From Diploptera punctata (Eukaryota; Arthropoda; Insecta; Blattodea; Blaberidae): DNA of 64,000 nt. How positions within the stretch are numbered: position 1 is the first letter of the stretch; every line of letters begins with the position of its first letter. Below, one piece after another: positions 32,375 through 42,834 of this stretch. The notes beneath the pieces were generated by a model. It was not told the DNA's origin. It ran no database searches and saw only the letters and a program-made list of their open reading frames with translations. Made by a program: the position numbers and the translations under genes. The stretch spans positions 272,001 to 336,000 of the forward strand of contig JASPKZ010005704.1 of assembly GCA_030220185.1 (NCBI GenBank), read 5' to 3'.

Positions 32375-32961
32375 CTTTTTTTTTCACCATCAACATTTTT
32401 AGTTTTATTTTTCTGTTAATCTATGCCTACATCCTATTTGAGATATGATCTCACAAAATGGAGTAGATAGAATAAATAATTTAACCATAAAAATATAGCT
32501 ATAAAATAAAGCCAGAAATAATTATATTTTACCAGCTTGTTTAATGATTTGATAAATGAATTTTCCATTCATTTTTTTTACTTTGACATCGCTCGACTTT
32601 ATCTGATTGGAAGAGAGAAAGGGACGGAGGAATTCAGTTTAAACAAATTGTGAATTTTCCCTTCTGACGGCACAGAGCACAGATGGCTTTGAGTTAAATC
32701 TTCCCATGATTGCTAATGTTAACGATAAACATAAAAATCAAATATATTAGATTGTACAAAGTTACAAAAATGGAAAACTGGCTACGAGACAACCAAAAAC
32801 ATTACACTAAAATTTATATTCCATTATTTATTACTCCTGTTAGCTGCATAACAAATTTGTCTCTCAACTAATTTATTGCTATTTTAGCTCTGATACTCGC
32901 ACGACAAGTATCCAAACTTATAGTTTAATATTTTAAATAGTAAAACACTTTATATAGGATG
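32372..32961. other. No recognised gene
   Basis: Unassigned AT-rich DNA. Confidence 0.35.
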
Positions 32962-33200
32962 TGTCCACCGCTGTGGTCTCGAGGTAGCGTGCTGCCTTGT
33001 CACGCAGCGGGCCCAGGTTCGATTCCCGTTCGGGACAGGCACCTGAGTGAGGATTTTTCGGGGTTGTTCCTCACCTGTAAGACAAATGTCAGGAAGCTTA
33101 GGGCCCAACGATCCCCGAAAAAGACTTGCTCGGTAGCGTAAACGGTCCGCGAAATCATATGGCCATCATCATCCTTATCATTATCATCATCATCATCCTC
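32962..33200 (+). mobile_element. SINE-B, 3'-shortened copy
   Basis: Head GTCCACCGCTGTGGTCTCGA and B-box GGTTCGATTCCC are intact. It runs through the AAGACAAATGTCAGGAAGCT block to the ATCATC-rich middle and stops there. It has a small internal duplication of the CCCCGAAA / CGCGAAA area around 33110-33150. Confidence 0.75.
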
Positions 33201-33845
33201 CTGCAAAATTTCATTCCACCATTTCTCCTCACTAATCTCATCCGCTTCTTTTCATTTAATTCATCCGCCCCTGTGACGGAGCGTCAGGCATGATCGGTCG
33301 GAACCCTTGTAGTTCACAGACCTCTATAAATATAGGGGCTTCATCTCATCTCATTCCTCGATCCTGAGGTGGACACAAGTTGAGGGTATTAATGATATCT
33401 TACGAATATACATTAGAAAAGATGCAATTGAAAAATCAGAAATCTCTTCTTTTATCATGTGAAGTGACACGATCTACGGAAATGTGTGTCATTTTGAGAG
33501 AGGAAATATGCAGGTGTTTTCTAGTGTGAGGAGCAGAGAGTATGAAGTTGAAGGTCGTGCCTCAACACCTCGGGCAATGTGCTGATACTGGTATACGTCG
33601 AGGATAATATTTTGTCAACACGACCTCCAGGGCATCGGGGCGTGAAATCAATGTGCTACCCAGCTTCGAGACAACATCCCCCACCATCCCTTCTTTCAAA
33701 ATTATTCAAATCCTCTACAAACACCTCCAAAATTAACCACACACGATGAACTACAATCTTGTTTAAGACGCAACGATACGCGTAAACATTATAAAAGTTT
33801 GTGATGTAGAATCCGTTTGTGTATATGATAACCTCCGATAAATAA
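33201..33845. other. No recognised gene
   Basis: Contains CATCTCATCTCATTCC near 33340. No coding similarity was seen. The last 20 bp are part of a tandemly repeated TGATAACCTCYGATAAATAAG motif that recurs at 34930-34957. Confidence 0.4.
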
Positions 33846-33853
33846 GTGATAAC

Positions 33854-34929
33854 TAGAAACCGGATGTTAGGGAAAATGCCTACAGTTATTTATTATAGAT
33901 ATTGTAAAAGTGACTTCATATAAGTTCATACCGACGACCCTAGAGTTGTTTTTCATGAAGTTCATTTTGCCTATAAATGCCTATTTCAGCTTATAATGCC
34001 TATACATGCCTATTTGCCATTTTTCTCGAAATTAACTTAGTGTTTCAATCAAATTAATTGAAATAGACAAACTTCATGACACATATCATTGCATAGAAAC
34101 CTTTAATTGACTGGCAATATTATTTTTTATGTTGATAGCACTGAATTCAGTCTGTAGTCTTCGTTCACAGACAGGTGATTCAAAGACAAAGTTGTGCGAT
34201 CACTATTAGAACAGTTGTTCCACGATGCCTAAAGAACGGACAAGAGTAAATCAGTAAAAGATGAACTGACAAATTTCGTGGAAGAATTTGGTGCGGAAAT
34301 ATTCTCAAGTGACATTGTTTTGCAAATTGTGTAAAATTTCAGTGAATTGTGCGAAGAAGTGTCATGTAAAACAGTAAAAGACAAACTGACAAATTTCGTG
34401 AAAGAATTTTGTATGGAAATATTCTCAAGTGACATTGTTTTGCAAAGTGTGTAAAATTTCAGTGAATTGCGCGAAGAAGTGTCATGTAAAACAGTAAAAG
34501 ACAAACTGACAAATTTCGTGAAAGAATTTTGTATGGAAATATTCTCAAGTGACATTGTTTTGCAAAGTGTGTAAAATTTCAGTGAATTGTGCGAAGAAGT
34601 GTCATGTAAAACAGTAAAAGACAAACTGACAAATTTCGTGAAAGAATTTTGTATGGAAATATTCTCAAGTGACATTGTTTTGCAAAGTGTGTAAAATTTC
34701 AGTGAATTGTGCGTAGAAGTGTCATGTTTCACAGCACGTACAAACTGCAAAACATAAGTATGCTCTTTGTAAAAAGGCAAAACAAGTTCCAAAATCATCT
34801 CTGATATCTTCGTGTGCTATTGATAGCATATGTTTATAATCTTTACGACAGGGTGTAAAATTTTATGTTGTAGTCCATTTTTGTAAGAGCCTATTTTGAA
34901 CTTTTTAAGTGCCTAACATCCGGACTCTA
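33854..34929 (+). mobile_element. hAT-like element carrying a BED-finger fragment
   Basis: Ends: TAGAAACCGGATGTTAGG on the left and, in reverse complement, TAGAGTCCGGATGTTAGG on the right. Flanks GTGATAAC (33846-33853) and ATGATAAC (34930-34937) form an 8-bp duplication with one difference, as expected for hAT. TGCCTA repeats lie near the left end (33955-34015), like hAT subterminal binding motifs. The inside holds only the N-terminal part of a transposase-like protein. Confidence 0.7.
34225..34790 (+). pseudogene. BED-type zinc-finger N-terminus (CGBP1/hAT-like), internally quadrupled
   Basis: It begins MPKERTRVN, then (frame change) VKDELTNFVEEFGAEIFSSD, then (frame change) LFCKLCKISVNCAKKCHV. 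In the last unit this continues QHVQTAKHKYALCKKAKQVP. C-x2-C ... H-x5-H is the metal-binding pattern of a BED finger, which binds DNA. A 120-bp unit covering the helix and the CxxC part is present four times (34252, 34372, 34492, 34612); only the last is followed by the His pair. Stops and frameshifts mean no functional protein. A minus-strand frame through the repeat is a by-product. Confidence 0.65.
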
Positions 34930-34964
34930 ATGATAACCTCTGATAAATAAGTGATAACAGTAAC

Positions 34965-35152
34965 TCCTGAGAAGAGGACTTCGTGAGTCGTGAATTTATC
35001 GATTATTTGGAAATCACTCGTGACATTACTTATGATAAACAAAAGTAGGTAAATATCGAGATGAAACACGGCTGTGATTGGTTGTAAAACAAAATTCATT
35101 GAAACGTGATTGGTCATTGACTCCCATTTGGGGAAGGAGTTAAATAGTCATA
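34965..35152 (-). mobile_element. Element X, internally deleted copy 4
   Basis: It has half of the hairpin (GACTTCGTGAGTCGTGAATT...GGAAATCACTCGTGACATT) joined at TTATGATAAAC to the right part of X ending GAGTTAAATAGTC. TTATGATAAAC occurs in both parents, so the deletion used that short homology. Confidence 0.65.
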
Positions 35153-35260
35153 ATTAAGGAATTTGATAATGCGAATAGAAATTGTCTTTATATTTAAAGA
35201 AAATAAAACGTTTTCAAATTTTTTCTATAAGGTAAATAGGCTTACAATATTACGTAGCTT

Positions 35261-35450
35261 TTCCGCCGCTGTGGTCTCGAAGTTTGTCATACAGTGGGCC
35301 GGGTTCGATCCGCGGTCGGGACAGTTTTCCTGGGTGAAGTTTTTATGGGGGTTTTTCCTCACCTCTAAAACAAATGTCAGGAAAACTTTAAGGCCCAAAC
35401 GGTTCCCGAAATCATATGGCCATCGCAATCATCATCATTCATATTCATCT
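35261..35450 (+). mobile_element. SINE-B, 3'-shortened copy
   Basis: Head CCGCCGCTGTGGTCTCGAAG, with a deletion before GTCATACAGTGGGCC, B-box GGGTTCGATCC, then body to CATATGGCCATCGCAATC. A SINE-E piece follows directly. Confidence 0.7.
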
Positions 35451-35640
35451 TAGATTAAGCTTAGGATTAGGGACTCTCCTGGCGCACCACTATCATCATC
35501 ATCCATCATATCATCGGGCCACATAACCCCGCCTTCCAAGCGCCCCAACCTCAGACGTGGGATACAAGTACGCCATGCCAGGAGAGAACACCAGGAATGT
35601 CGAAAGACAACCTGGAGCATTTGCAAAAAAATACCTAGTC
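35451..35640 (+). mobile_element. SINE-E, 3' fragment
   Basis: AGATTAAGCTTAGGATTAGG, CTCTCCTGGCGCACCA and ATCATATCATCGGGCC match the SINE-E 3' part in the opposite orientation to 59815-60110. The remainder (CAAGCGCCCCAACCTCAGA) is diverged. Confidence 0.5.
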
Positions 35641-36202
35641 TTAAAAATAGGTAGAATTTCAATAGGCCTATAATGTAAAGGTTAAATTAATTATATATTG
35701 AGACACTTATTTTCTGAAACAGTACTTTTCCCAATTTGTTCTCAATCACATAACTTTAAAATTATTTCTTTAATTACCAGCTAAGTCTTAGAGACCTGAA
35801 ATCTTCTTGGAAGAGTTAGGTAGTTTTGAATACAGTTGGTAATGCGATACAAAATTATTGTATTAGAAATCCTTTGTTTGCGAAAACAAGTGAAGTTGGG
35901 ATAAGCGAGGAGTCGTGTTTTCTAAGTTTGAACAGAAGACAGTCGTTAATATTTGATCATAGCTTCCCGTCTATACAATGGGCCTCATCAAATTTCCATT
36001 GCTTAGTTCAAAGTTTCGCTCGAATAATTCCAAATCTCAAAATGCTTACGTACGCAAAGATTCTTCCATGTTACATAGTCACAATGGATGCTCAAAGTAC
36101 AAAATATAAATCTTTTAAACCCACGAAATTCTGAAATACAGGAATACAGATGTTTACTTCAGTGTAATGATTTCAAAAGATGTAGTCATGAATAAATATT
36201 TA
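35641..36202. other. No recognised gene
   Basis: A 102-codon plus-strand frame at 35826-36134 has no recognisable motif and no repeat counterpart. It is left uncalled. Confidence 0.35.
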
Positions 36203-36215
36203 TATCTGTACCTCT

Positions 36216-37337
36216 CGTAGACTTCAAAAAAAGGAACACGATTCAATTAAGAGAGATGTCGGTAAGTTATATAGTATCCTGCTGGAGTTCGGAATTCCTA
36301 AAAAGTTAGACTTATACGAATGTGTCTAAATGGCACAAAGAGTAGGGTGCGTGTAGGCAAACAGTTTTCGGATAATTTTGAAATCCAGAATGGGTTGAAG
36401 CAAGGGAATGCACTATCTCCTCTACTATTTAATTTTGTATTAGAGCATGTCATTAAATTTTTAAAGGATGAAGAAGGACTACAACTCAATGGTATTAATA
36501 AGTTGTTAGTTTATGCTGATGATATAGTACTATATGCCGATAGCGAGGAGATACTAAAGGCCAACGCGCACACACTATTCAATAACACTAAGTAACTGGG
36601 ACTGGAAGTAAATATCAATAAAACTAAATATATGGTCACACGTAGAAATACATTATATACCGGTAATGGAAATGCACAGCTAATGACAAATGAGGGAAAT
36701 TTTGAAGAAGTGGCTGAACTCAAATACCTACGAACAATAATCACAAATAGGAATGAGATGCACAAAGAAATTAAACATAGGCTCAATTCTGGAAATGCGT
36801 GCTATTATGCATTGCAGAGACTCTTGATGTCCCAACTCCTTTCAAAAAACGTTAAACTGAAAATATATAAAACTATTATTCTACCAGTTATATTATTTGG
36901 ATGTGAAACATGGACTCTTACTTTAAGGGTGGAAAGGAGATTACGAGTATTTGAGAATGAATTTCTTAGCAAAAAATTTGGACCGAAGAGAGATGAACAG
37001 ACAGGCGAATCGAGAAGACTACATAACTATGAACTACATGGTCTTTATAGGAAGCCAGATATAATAAGAACAGTTAAGTCTCGTAGACTGCGATGGGCAG
37101 GACATGTGACACGAATGGGGAATGAAAGCCGTGCATGGAAGCTTGTTGTAGGAAAACAAGAGGAAAACGTCCAGTTGATAGACCAAGAATGAGGTGGTAG
37201 AATAACATTAACTATGATTTGAAGGAAGTAAATTATACAGGAAATGATTGGAAAACTTTAGCTCAGGATAGGGATGTATGGAGAGCTTATGTCCGTGCGG
37301 CCATGAACCTACTGTTTGATAGCACCAGTGAGTTACT
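36216..37337 (+). mobile_element. RTE-type LINE, 5'-truncated copy with target duplication
   Basis: It starts inside the RT domain (VDF, then KREM.VSYIVSCW-like decay), then CLNGTKSRVRVGKQFSDNFE, QGNALSPLLFNFVLEHVI (motif QGxxLSPxLF, D changed to N), LLVYADDIVLYADSEEIL with an intact YADD box, and after a stop TLYTGNGNAQLMTNEG... through GCETWTLTLRVERRL and RRLRWAGHVTRM. The duplication TATCTGTA(C/A)CTCT is at 36203-36215 and 37338-37350. The two main frames are 36320-36595 and 36632-37192, with a TAG and a shift near 36597. Confidence 0.88.
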
Positions 37338-37574
37338 TATCTGTAACTCTCAGTATCTTCCTTGGTTTTACCTGTTACTATGTAAGTAGTTTTAAGAACT
37401 CTACATCTCCCAGGACTTTCCAGAGACGCTACCTGCTAGAAAATAATTTTTAACTCAAGATCACAGACTCTCTGGATGAGTGGTCAACCCAATAACAAAA
37501 CAATCTCCGAGAAAACATCCACACTAAACAAGACGAATATCACATATGCGATTATAACAATTGAATGCGTCAGG

Positions 37575-37917
37575 TCCCGCGCCGTAGCCGAGCGGTTAAG
37601 GTAGGAAGCCTTGGCGCAGAGCTACGGGACTTGCGCTGGTTCGAGTCTCCATGGGGGAAGAAATTTTCTCATGGTATTTCGGCCAGTATGGGACCGGTGC
37701 CCACCCAGCATCGTGAGGCAATTGGGTAGCTACAATAAGTAGCGGCTCCAGGTTGAGGAACCAGCTATAACGGCTGGGGGACTCGACATGCTAACCACAT
37801 GTCACCCCTACACTGGCTGTTGATCATCTACCTCTGTGATTGACACATGTGGATGTGAAGGGCCAGCAGCCGGCTGGTAAAAGGGCAACCGCTGAAAAGT
37901 GGAAAGACCCTCAATCG
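37575..37917 (+). mobile_element. SINE-C, tRNA-derived, full copy with target duplication
   Basis: Head GCGCCGTAGCCGAGCGGTTA resembles a tRNA-Leu 5' half with an A-box; B-box GGTTCGAGTCTCC. The body includes GTATGGGACCGGTGCCCACC and AGGGCCAGCAGCCGGCTGGT. A 12-bp duplication GAATGCGTCAGG lies at 37563-37574 and 37918-37929. It is the only copy in the window. Confidence 0.85.
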
Positions 37918-37929
37918 GAATGCGTCAGG

Positions 37930-38107
37930 GGGACATTTTGATCTTAAAATTTCCCGACATTTACCTTGCAAATAAGGAAATACCCCCAAAAAACACACGC
38001 AGGAACATCAAATAAAGAAAGGGTTAGTAACTGAAGAAAAACCATAGGAATGTTAAACTCTATAGCATGGAGAAAAACATCAACAGAAGAAAACAACTAA
38101 TTTATAA
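37930..38107. other. No recognised gene
   Basis: Unassigned AT-rich stretch. Confidence 0.3.
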
Positions 38108-38220
38108 GTCTTCTTCTTCTTCTTCTTCCTTTCATGTGATAGACCTAGTGGTCTGTTACGGTCTCAATCCAACGTTTGAAGGGTCTGCCCAAAGATCTCT
38201 TGCCTGGTGGCTGGTAATTT
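38108..38220 (-). pseudogene. LINE tail fragment with (GAA)n
   Basis: CTTCTTCTTCTTCTTCTTCC followed by ATAGACCTAGTGGTCTGTTA is a LINE 3' tail in reverse. The coding region is cut off at 38220 where an oppositely oriented LINE piece begins. Confidence 0.5.
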
Positions 38221-38670
38221 AAGATCTCAAGTCAATTCTAGAAAGTATAATGTTATATGGATCGGAAGTTTGGACAATGACACAATGACATGTCAACAGA
38301 ATAACTGCAGTTGAAAATGATTTTTGGAGAGGAGCTGCTAGAAAATCTCGACTGAAAAGAATTAGAAATACGGAAATTAGAAAATGGATTAATGCAAAAA
38401 GGAGTATAATGGATGAGATTGAACACAGAAGGCTAAAATGGTATGGGCACGTAAGGAAAAAAACAGGATGGATGAGGCTATGCATGGAAAATTGAAAGGA
38501 GGAGCAGAGATGGAAGACCAAGAACAACCTGGAAGAATAACATTCCGAATTCAATGAGGAAATTTAAAGTAACAGATGAAGACACAGAGGATAGGGAATG
38601 ATGGAGAACTTTAATTAAAGGAAATTTGTGAATGGATCAAGACGCCGGCCGTGAAAGCCTACAATTAGAA
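38221..38670 (+). pseudogene. LINE C-terminal region, decayed
   Basis: Reads LESIMLYGSEVWTM, then ENDFWRGAARKSRLKRIRNT, KWINAKRSIMDEIEHRRLKW and YGHVRK, with stops and shifts after it. YGSE.WT...WR.AA..SR...IRN is a post-RT LINE block. It ends at CGGCCGTGAAAGCCTAC, shared with 9786. Confidence 0.6.
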
Positions 38671-38869
38671 ATTTGTGAATGTTTGTTGCAAACTGATGGT
38701 CTATGAGTCCGTAGTCATTTATGAACTTTTTAAAAAAATTCATTTTAATTAATAAGATTGGTTGGAGAAAACCCCCAATGATGACGTAAATGTATAAATA
38801 TATAGTTTTTCTCGTGGGGCTGAGTAAGTCAATTTCGAACTATGTGCTCAAAGGAGTTTTTATATTGTG

Positions 38870-39417
38870 AACCCGGGAATCACATACGAAACATCTAGGA
38901 TAAACGATGTTAGACTATAAAAATACACTGAGGAACAAAAAATAAACTTTTTTGTCTCAGAAAGAACGATATGTGGTTCTGATAATATTTTTTCTCCTGA
39001 ATTCAAATATGATATCGGTTTTTCACCATCACGCAAGGTCTCCAAGACATAAGCATTTATAATTTGAAACACTGTAATATTTTCTACATTCGTAACTACC
39101 CAATATTCGAACATTTCGGACTCACCTAGAAAGTAAGAAATGACGATTTTCTGCTATATTTCGCCCGTGCAGCATTTCTCTTGATGGTCCAACAATAATC
39201 GGCCAGCATATTAGGATTCCATTTACCTTCATATCTCTTTTCCATAGCTGAAATCTCCTCATGAAAGTGTTGCCCGTGTTCATCGCTCACTGCGCCAAGA
39301 TAATAAATGGACGAAAAGACGTTTATTTAAAAAGTAATTATTCAAATCCATTAAAATTGAAATTGAAATAAAAAACTGTGGGTGATGGAGAAATTCCGAA
39401 TACATATTTGAAAATAC
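38870..39417 (-). mobile_element. Family F repeat, copy 3
   Basis: On the minus strand 39297-39128 is an uninterrupted frame LGAVSDEHGQHFHEEISAME, then KRYEGKWNPN, LADYCWTIKRN and a stop. Downstream of the stop a second frame (38860-39114) reads MFEYWVVTNVENITVFQIIN...SYLNSGEKILSEPHIV, conserved in copy 2. The sequence resumes at 39977 after a LINE insertion. Function and element type unknown. Confidence 0.6.
39128..39297 (-). pseudogene. Family F conserved C-terminal peptide
   Basis: About 56 codons ending in a stop: GAVSDEHGQHFHEEIS, then MEKRYEGKWNPNMLADYCW. Three copies in this window keep the pattern E.F...I......RY.GKW...(M)(L/P)AD(Y/F)CW..KR. No catalytic residues are evident. I recall similar unnamed arthropod repeat proteins, but the element class is not known to me. 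Confidence 0.5.
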
Positions 39418-39962
39418 ACCAATAGAACAAGTGGTAAGATATAACTTCCCAGGTTGCGAAATATCAAACACAGCGGAAACAGATATAAATAGCAAACCAA
39501 ATAAGTTTAATTATATAACAGGAACATTAAAAAACTTTGAAAAATAAAGCCAGGAAAGAGTCTATAATGAAATTATACAAGACAATGGCAGTGCCTATTA
39601 TTACTTATGGATCCGAAACATGGACAGTGACAACACAACAACCTGCCAGAATACAAGCTGCTGAAATGAGATTCCTCAGACCAATAGCAGGATATCAAAG
39701 AACAGACAAAAAACACAACACAGAAATAAGACAACAACTAAAAGTAGAGGAATTAAACACAACAATAGTGAAATACAAAAAAAACTGGAAAGAACACTTG
39801 GCAAGGATGACTGGGAATATAATACCAAAAAAACAGCGTACAGCTATTCACCACGAGGAAGAAGAAGTTTTGGAAGACCAAGGAGAAGATGGAAAGAGCA
39901 GCAATTTGGAGCCGGAGCAGGCTAGTAAATAAGCCTAAACCGTGATGAAGGAGAAGAAGAAG
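39418..39962 (+). mobile_element. LINE 3' copy with 14-bp target duplication inside family F
   Basis: The frame 39537-39932 reads MKLYKTMAVPIITYGSETWT, then AEMRFLRPIAGYQRTDKKHN and YKKNWKEHLARM, the LINE post-RT block, and it ends with a GAAGAAGAAGA tail. Perfect duplications ATATTTGAAAATAC at 39404-39417 and 39963-39976. It lacks the RT core. The coding part is close to intact until a shift near 39835. Confidence 0.85.
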
Positions 39963-40057
39963 ATATTTGAAAATACGATAAAAAACTCCATTAAGTACAA
40001 CTATTGGTACTCATGAGACAAAAATCATGTTGACCAGTGTTATCTATGTTTTTATAT

Positions 40058-40289
40058 CCATCCATAGTAATTCTCCCCGAAGGCAGGTCCTTCACTGCCA
40101 TCATAGCATTTTTAATGCTATGCTTGCAGCTTTACTAGGGAATTGTGTAGGTGTGGTAGCTTCCCATTGCTTTCCACACCGGTGAAGGATGATGATAATG
40201 ATAAGGATGATGATGATGGCCATATGATTTCGGGGACCGTTTGGGCCTTAAAGGTTTCCTGACATTTGTCTTACAGGTGAGGAAAAACC
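40058..40289 (-). mobile_element. SINE-B, head-less copy with target duplication
   Basis: From CATCCATAGTAATTCTCCCC to GACATTTGTCTTACAGGTGA, the tRNA-like head is missing (5' truncation). A 12-bp duplication ATGTTTTTATAT lies at 40046-40057 and 40290-40301. It lies in the continuation of family F copy 3. Confidence 0.85.
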
Positions 40290-40301
40290 ATGTTTTTATA
40301 T

Positions 40302-40612
40302 GTGAGATAATATTTATATATTTATCTATCTGCCAAATGTTCTGGTTTGACGAGATTTCTTGACAATTTGTCAAATTAAACATGGGTTGTACTGTATGAT
40401 CTGTGACGCTTATAAACTGTACGATAAAGTAAAAAGCTGAATATCAGTTCCAGTAAAATATTATTCACTAGAAAAAAAGTAGGCTGGCAGACATTGGCCC
40501 CAAGTGGGCTATTGAGCCAGACAGATACTTACACCATCCTTTCGCAGCTTTTTATTTGCACTTTAAAATGGAAAACATTTATCTTGTAAGGTATTTGAGA
40601 CGAGTTGGTGGG
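40302..40612. other. No recognised gene
   Basis: Unassigned DNA left of the minisatellite. Confidence 0.35.
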
Positions 40613-41561
40613 AACGCTGTATCCCTACAGGAGTTACTTCTGGAATTAACGCTGTATCCCTACAGGAGTTACTTCTGGAATTAACGCTGTATCCCTACAG
40701 GAGTTACTTCTGGAATTAACGCTGTATCCCTACAGGAGTTACTTCTGGAATTAACGCTGTATCCCTACAGGAGTTACTTCTGGAATTAACGCTGTATCCC
40801 TACAGGAGTTACTTCTGGAATTAACGCTGTATCCCTACAGGAGTTACTTCTGGAATTAACGCTGTATCCCTACAGGAGTTACTTCTGGAATTAACGCTGT
40901 ATCCCTACAGGAGTTACTTCTGGAATTAACGCTGTATCCCTACAGGAGTTACTTCTGGAATTAACGCTGTATCCCTACAGGAGTTACTTCTGGAATTAAC
41001 GCTGTATCCCTACAGGAGTTACTTCTGGAATTAACGCTGTATCCCTACAGGAGTTACTTCTGGAATTAACGCTGTATCCCTACAGGAGTTACTTCTGGAA
41101 TTAACGCTGTATCCCTACAGGAGTTACTTCTGGAATTAACGCTGTATCCCTACAGGAGTTACTTCTGGAATTAACGCTGTATCCCTACAGGAGTTACTTC
41201 TGGAATTAACGCTGTATCCCTACAGGAGTTACTTCTGGAATTAACGCTGTATCCCTACAGGAGTTACTTCTGGAATTAACGCTGTATCCCTACAGGAGTT
41301 ACTTCTGGAATTAACGCTGTATCCCTACAGGAGTTACTTCTGGAATTAACGCTGTATCCCTACAGGAGTTACTTCTGGAATTAACGCTGTATCCCTACAG
41401 GAGTTACTTCTGGAATTAACGCTGTATCCCTACAGGAGTTACTTCTGGAATTAACGCTGTATCCCTACAGGAGTTACTTCTGGAATTAACGCTGTATCCC
41501 TACAGGAGTTACTTCTGGAATTAACGCTGTATCCCTACAGGAGTTACTTCTGGAATTAACG
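40613..41561 (+). repeat. Minisatellite, 35-bp unit, about 27 identical copies
   Basis: The unit is 35 bp (ends TTACTTCTGGAATTAACG, begins CTGTATCCCTACAGGA). Twelve units span exactly 420 bp (40681 and 41101 are in the same phase), and I found no differing base in any copy. No spacers separate the units, so it is a tandem minisatellite. No open frame of meaning. Confidence 0.95.
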
Positions 41562-41777
41562 ACTTGGGCAAGATCAATAGTGTTGTGTTCACTTCTTGCT
41601 ACAGTTTAGGCCAACGTACCGCGTCCTAATTTACTGTGCGTCCTACTTTTTCAAGAGCCTAGGCTAGACGTGGAGGGTATGTTTAACCGCCATTACGGAG
41701 CGAAAGAAGCTCAACTTACAGACTTCAGTTTCTCTTTAAGGAACATTCTACAAATACACGTGTAGAGAGAATAAAGT
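41562..41777. other. No recognised gene
   Basis: Unassigned stretch between the minisatellite and a MITE. Confidence 0.3.
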
Positions 41778-41781
41778 TTAA

Positions 41782-42001
41782 CCCTTAAATTGTCAGTACA
41801 ATATTTTCTCGTGCCAGTTATTTAAATGTTCCGGACCGCAAGGAAAATAAATTCATGTTAAACTGAGTTATTATTATACATTATTGCGTAATTTGACATA
41901 AATTTAAGTCATTTTTACTCGTTTGTTTTTCTATGGATCTAAAAACAATATTAAATAAATGAAATCAATGTATCCAATAAGATAGATTTTTAATTTAAGG
42001 G
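41782..42001 (-). mobile_element. piggyBac-like MITE, copy 1
   Basis: 220 bp with perfect ends CCCTTAAATT and AATTTAAGGG, flanked by TTAA at 41778-41781 and 42002-42005. TTAA duplication with CCC-starting ends is the piggyBac signature. In reverse it aligns with 60854-61072: TTGGATACAT near one end, GCGGTCCG...ACATT(T/C)AAATAA near the other. No coding capacity. Confidence 0.8.
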
Positions 42002-42005
42002 TTAA

Positions 42006-42544
42006 TAATAACAGCTTTGCAACCTGTTAGATACAATTATTATATTATCTTAGTTTTATTTCAATAATAATGTTTTGTTATTTTCCAAAATATTGTAGGT
42101 TTAATAATTATTATTGTTGTACTGTTATTTTTTATTATATACAACTTTCTTCATTAGAGGATTGCCTCAAGGACAAAGTGATACAGACAATTAATTTCTG
42201 GAATTGATGAAATGCATTTTGTAAATACATTTTTAAAAATTAAAATTATAGGCCTAATTGAAGTATACATACTATAAAGTAGAAATTTTGTAAATATGGT
42301 TTCTTAAAATTGAAATTGATCCTCTAATGGCAGCGATGACAATTTTAGAAAGATACACCCTGTCCAAATCTAAGGAATTCCAAAATTTAGCTAAGAATCC
42401 TGGTATAGTACCTCTTGCCCCGATCATCAATCCTGTGGCATTTACACTATCTAATTGGTATTATAGACTACTGCTTGACCTTAATTGACCCCAATAATAT
42501 TTATTCACTATTTACCCGGTGATTTAGTAATATTTCCCCAATAT
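42006..42544. other. Unassigned; short inverted repeat 42153/42331
   Basis: CATTAGAGGAT (42153-42163) and ATCCTCTAATG (42321-42331) are inverted copies enclosing about 157 bp. It could be a small MITE, but no duplication was seen. Confidence 0.3.
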
Positions 42545-42785
42545 TAGAGTTTTTTACACGCTTATATTACCTTGACCTCTATGTGTCTATGTAACCGAAT
42601 TTTTCAACACGATTTCCACCCACTTAAACATATTGGATCGACTTGAAATTTTGTATACTTGTAAAGGACCAATGAAAATACAATACTTTCATACTTTTTT
42701 TCTAAGATCCTGACCAGGATCATCAGGACATAAAAAAAATAAAAACCGGTATAATAGGTTGCGGATTTATTGACTTTTAGTCGAT
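42545..42785 (+). repeat. Repeat Z, copy 2
   Basis: ACACGCTTATATTACCTTGA, a degenerate CTATGTGTCTATG in place of the TATC tract, TTGGATCGACTTGAAAT and CTAAGATCCTGACCAGGATC match Z at 46050-46290 in reverse. Confidence 0.65.
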
Positions 42786-42834
42786 AAATTTTCATGGGAT
42801 TCCGGTTTATGACAATCAATCAAACTAAAAATTA

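Noticed and set aside
34229..34798. 189-codon minus-strand frame with repeated peptide blocks
   Set aside because: Antisense reading of the 120-bp tandem repeat; the plus strand carries the recognisable BED-finger residues.
35826..36134. 102-codon plus-strand frame
   Set aside because: No motif, no repeat counterpart, no splice or promoter context; could easily be chance in AT-rich DNA.
40613..41561. Possible CRISPR-like array
   Set aside because: Units are contiguous without spacers and the genome is eukaryotic; it is a minisatellite.
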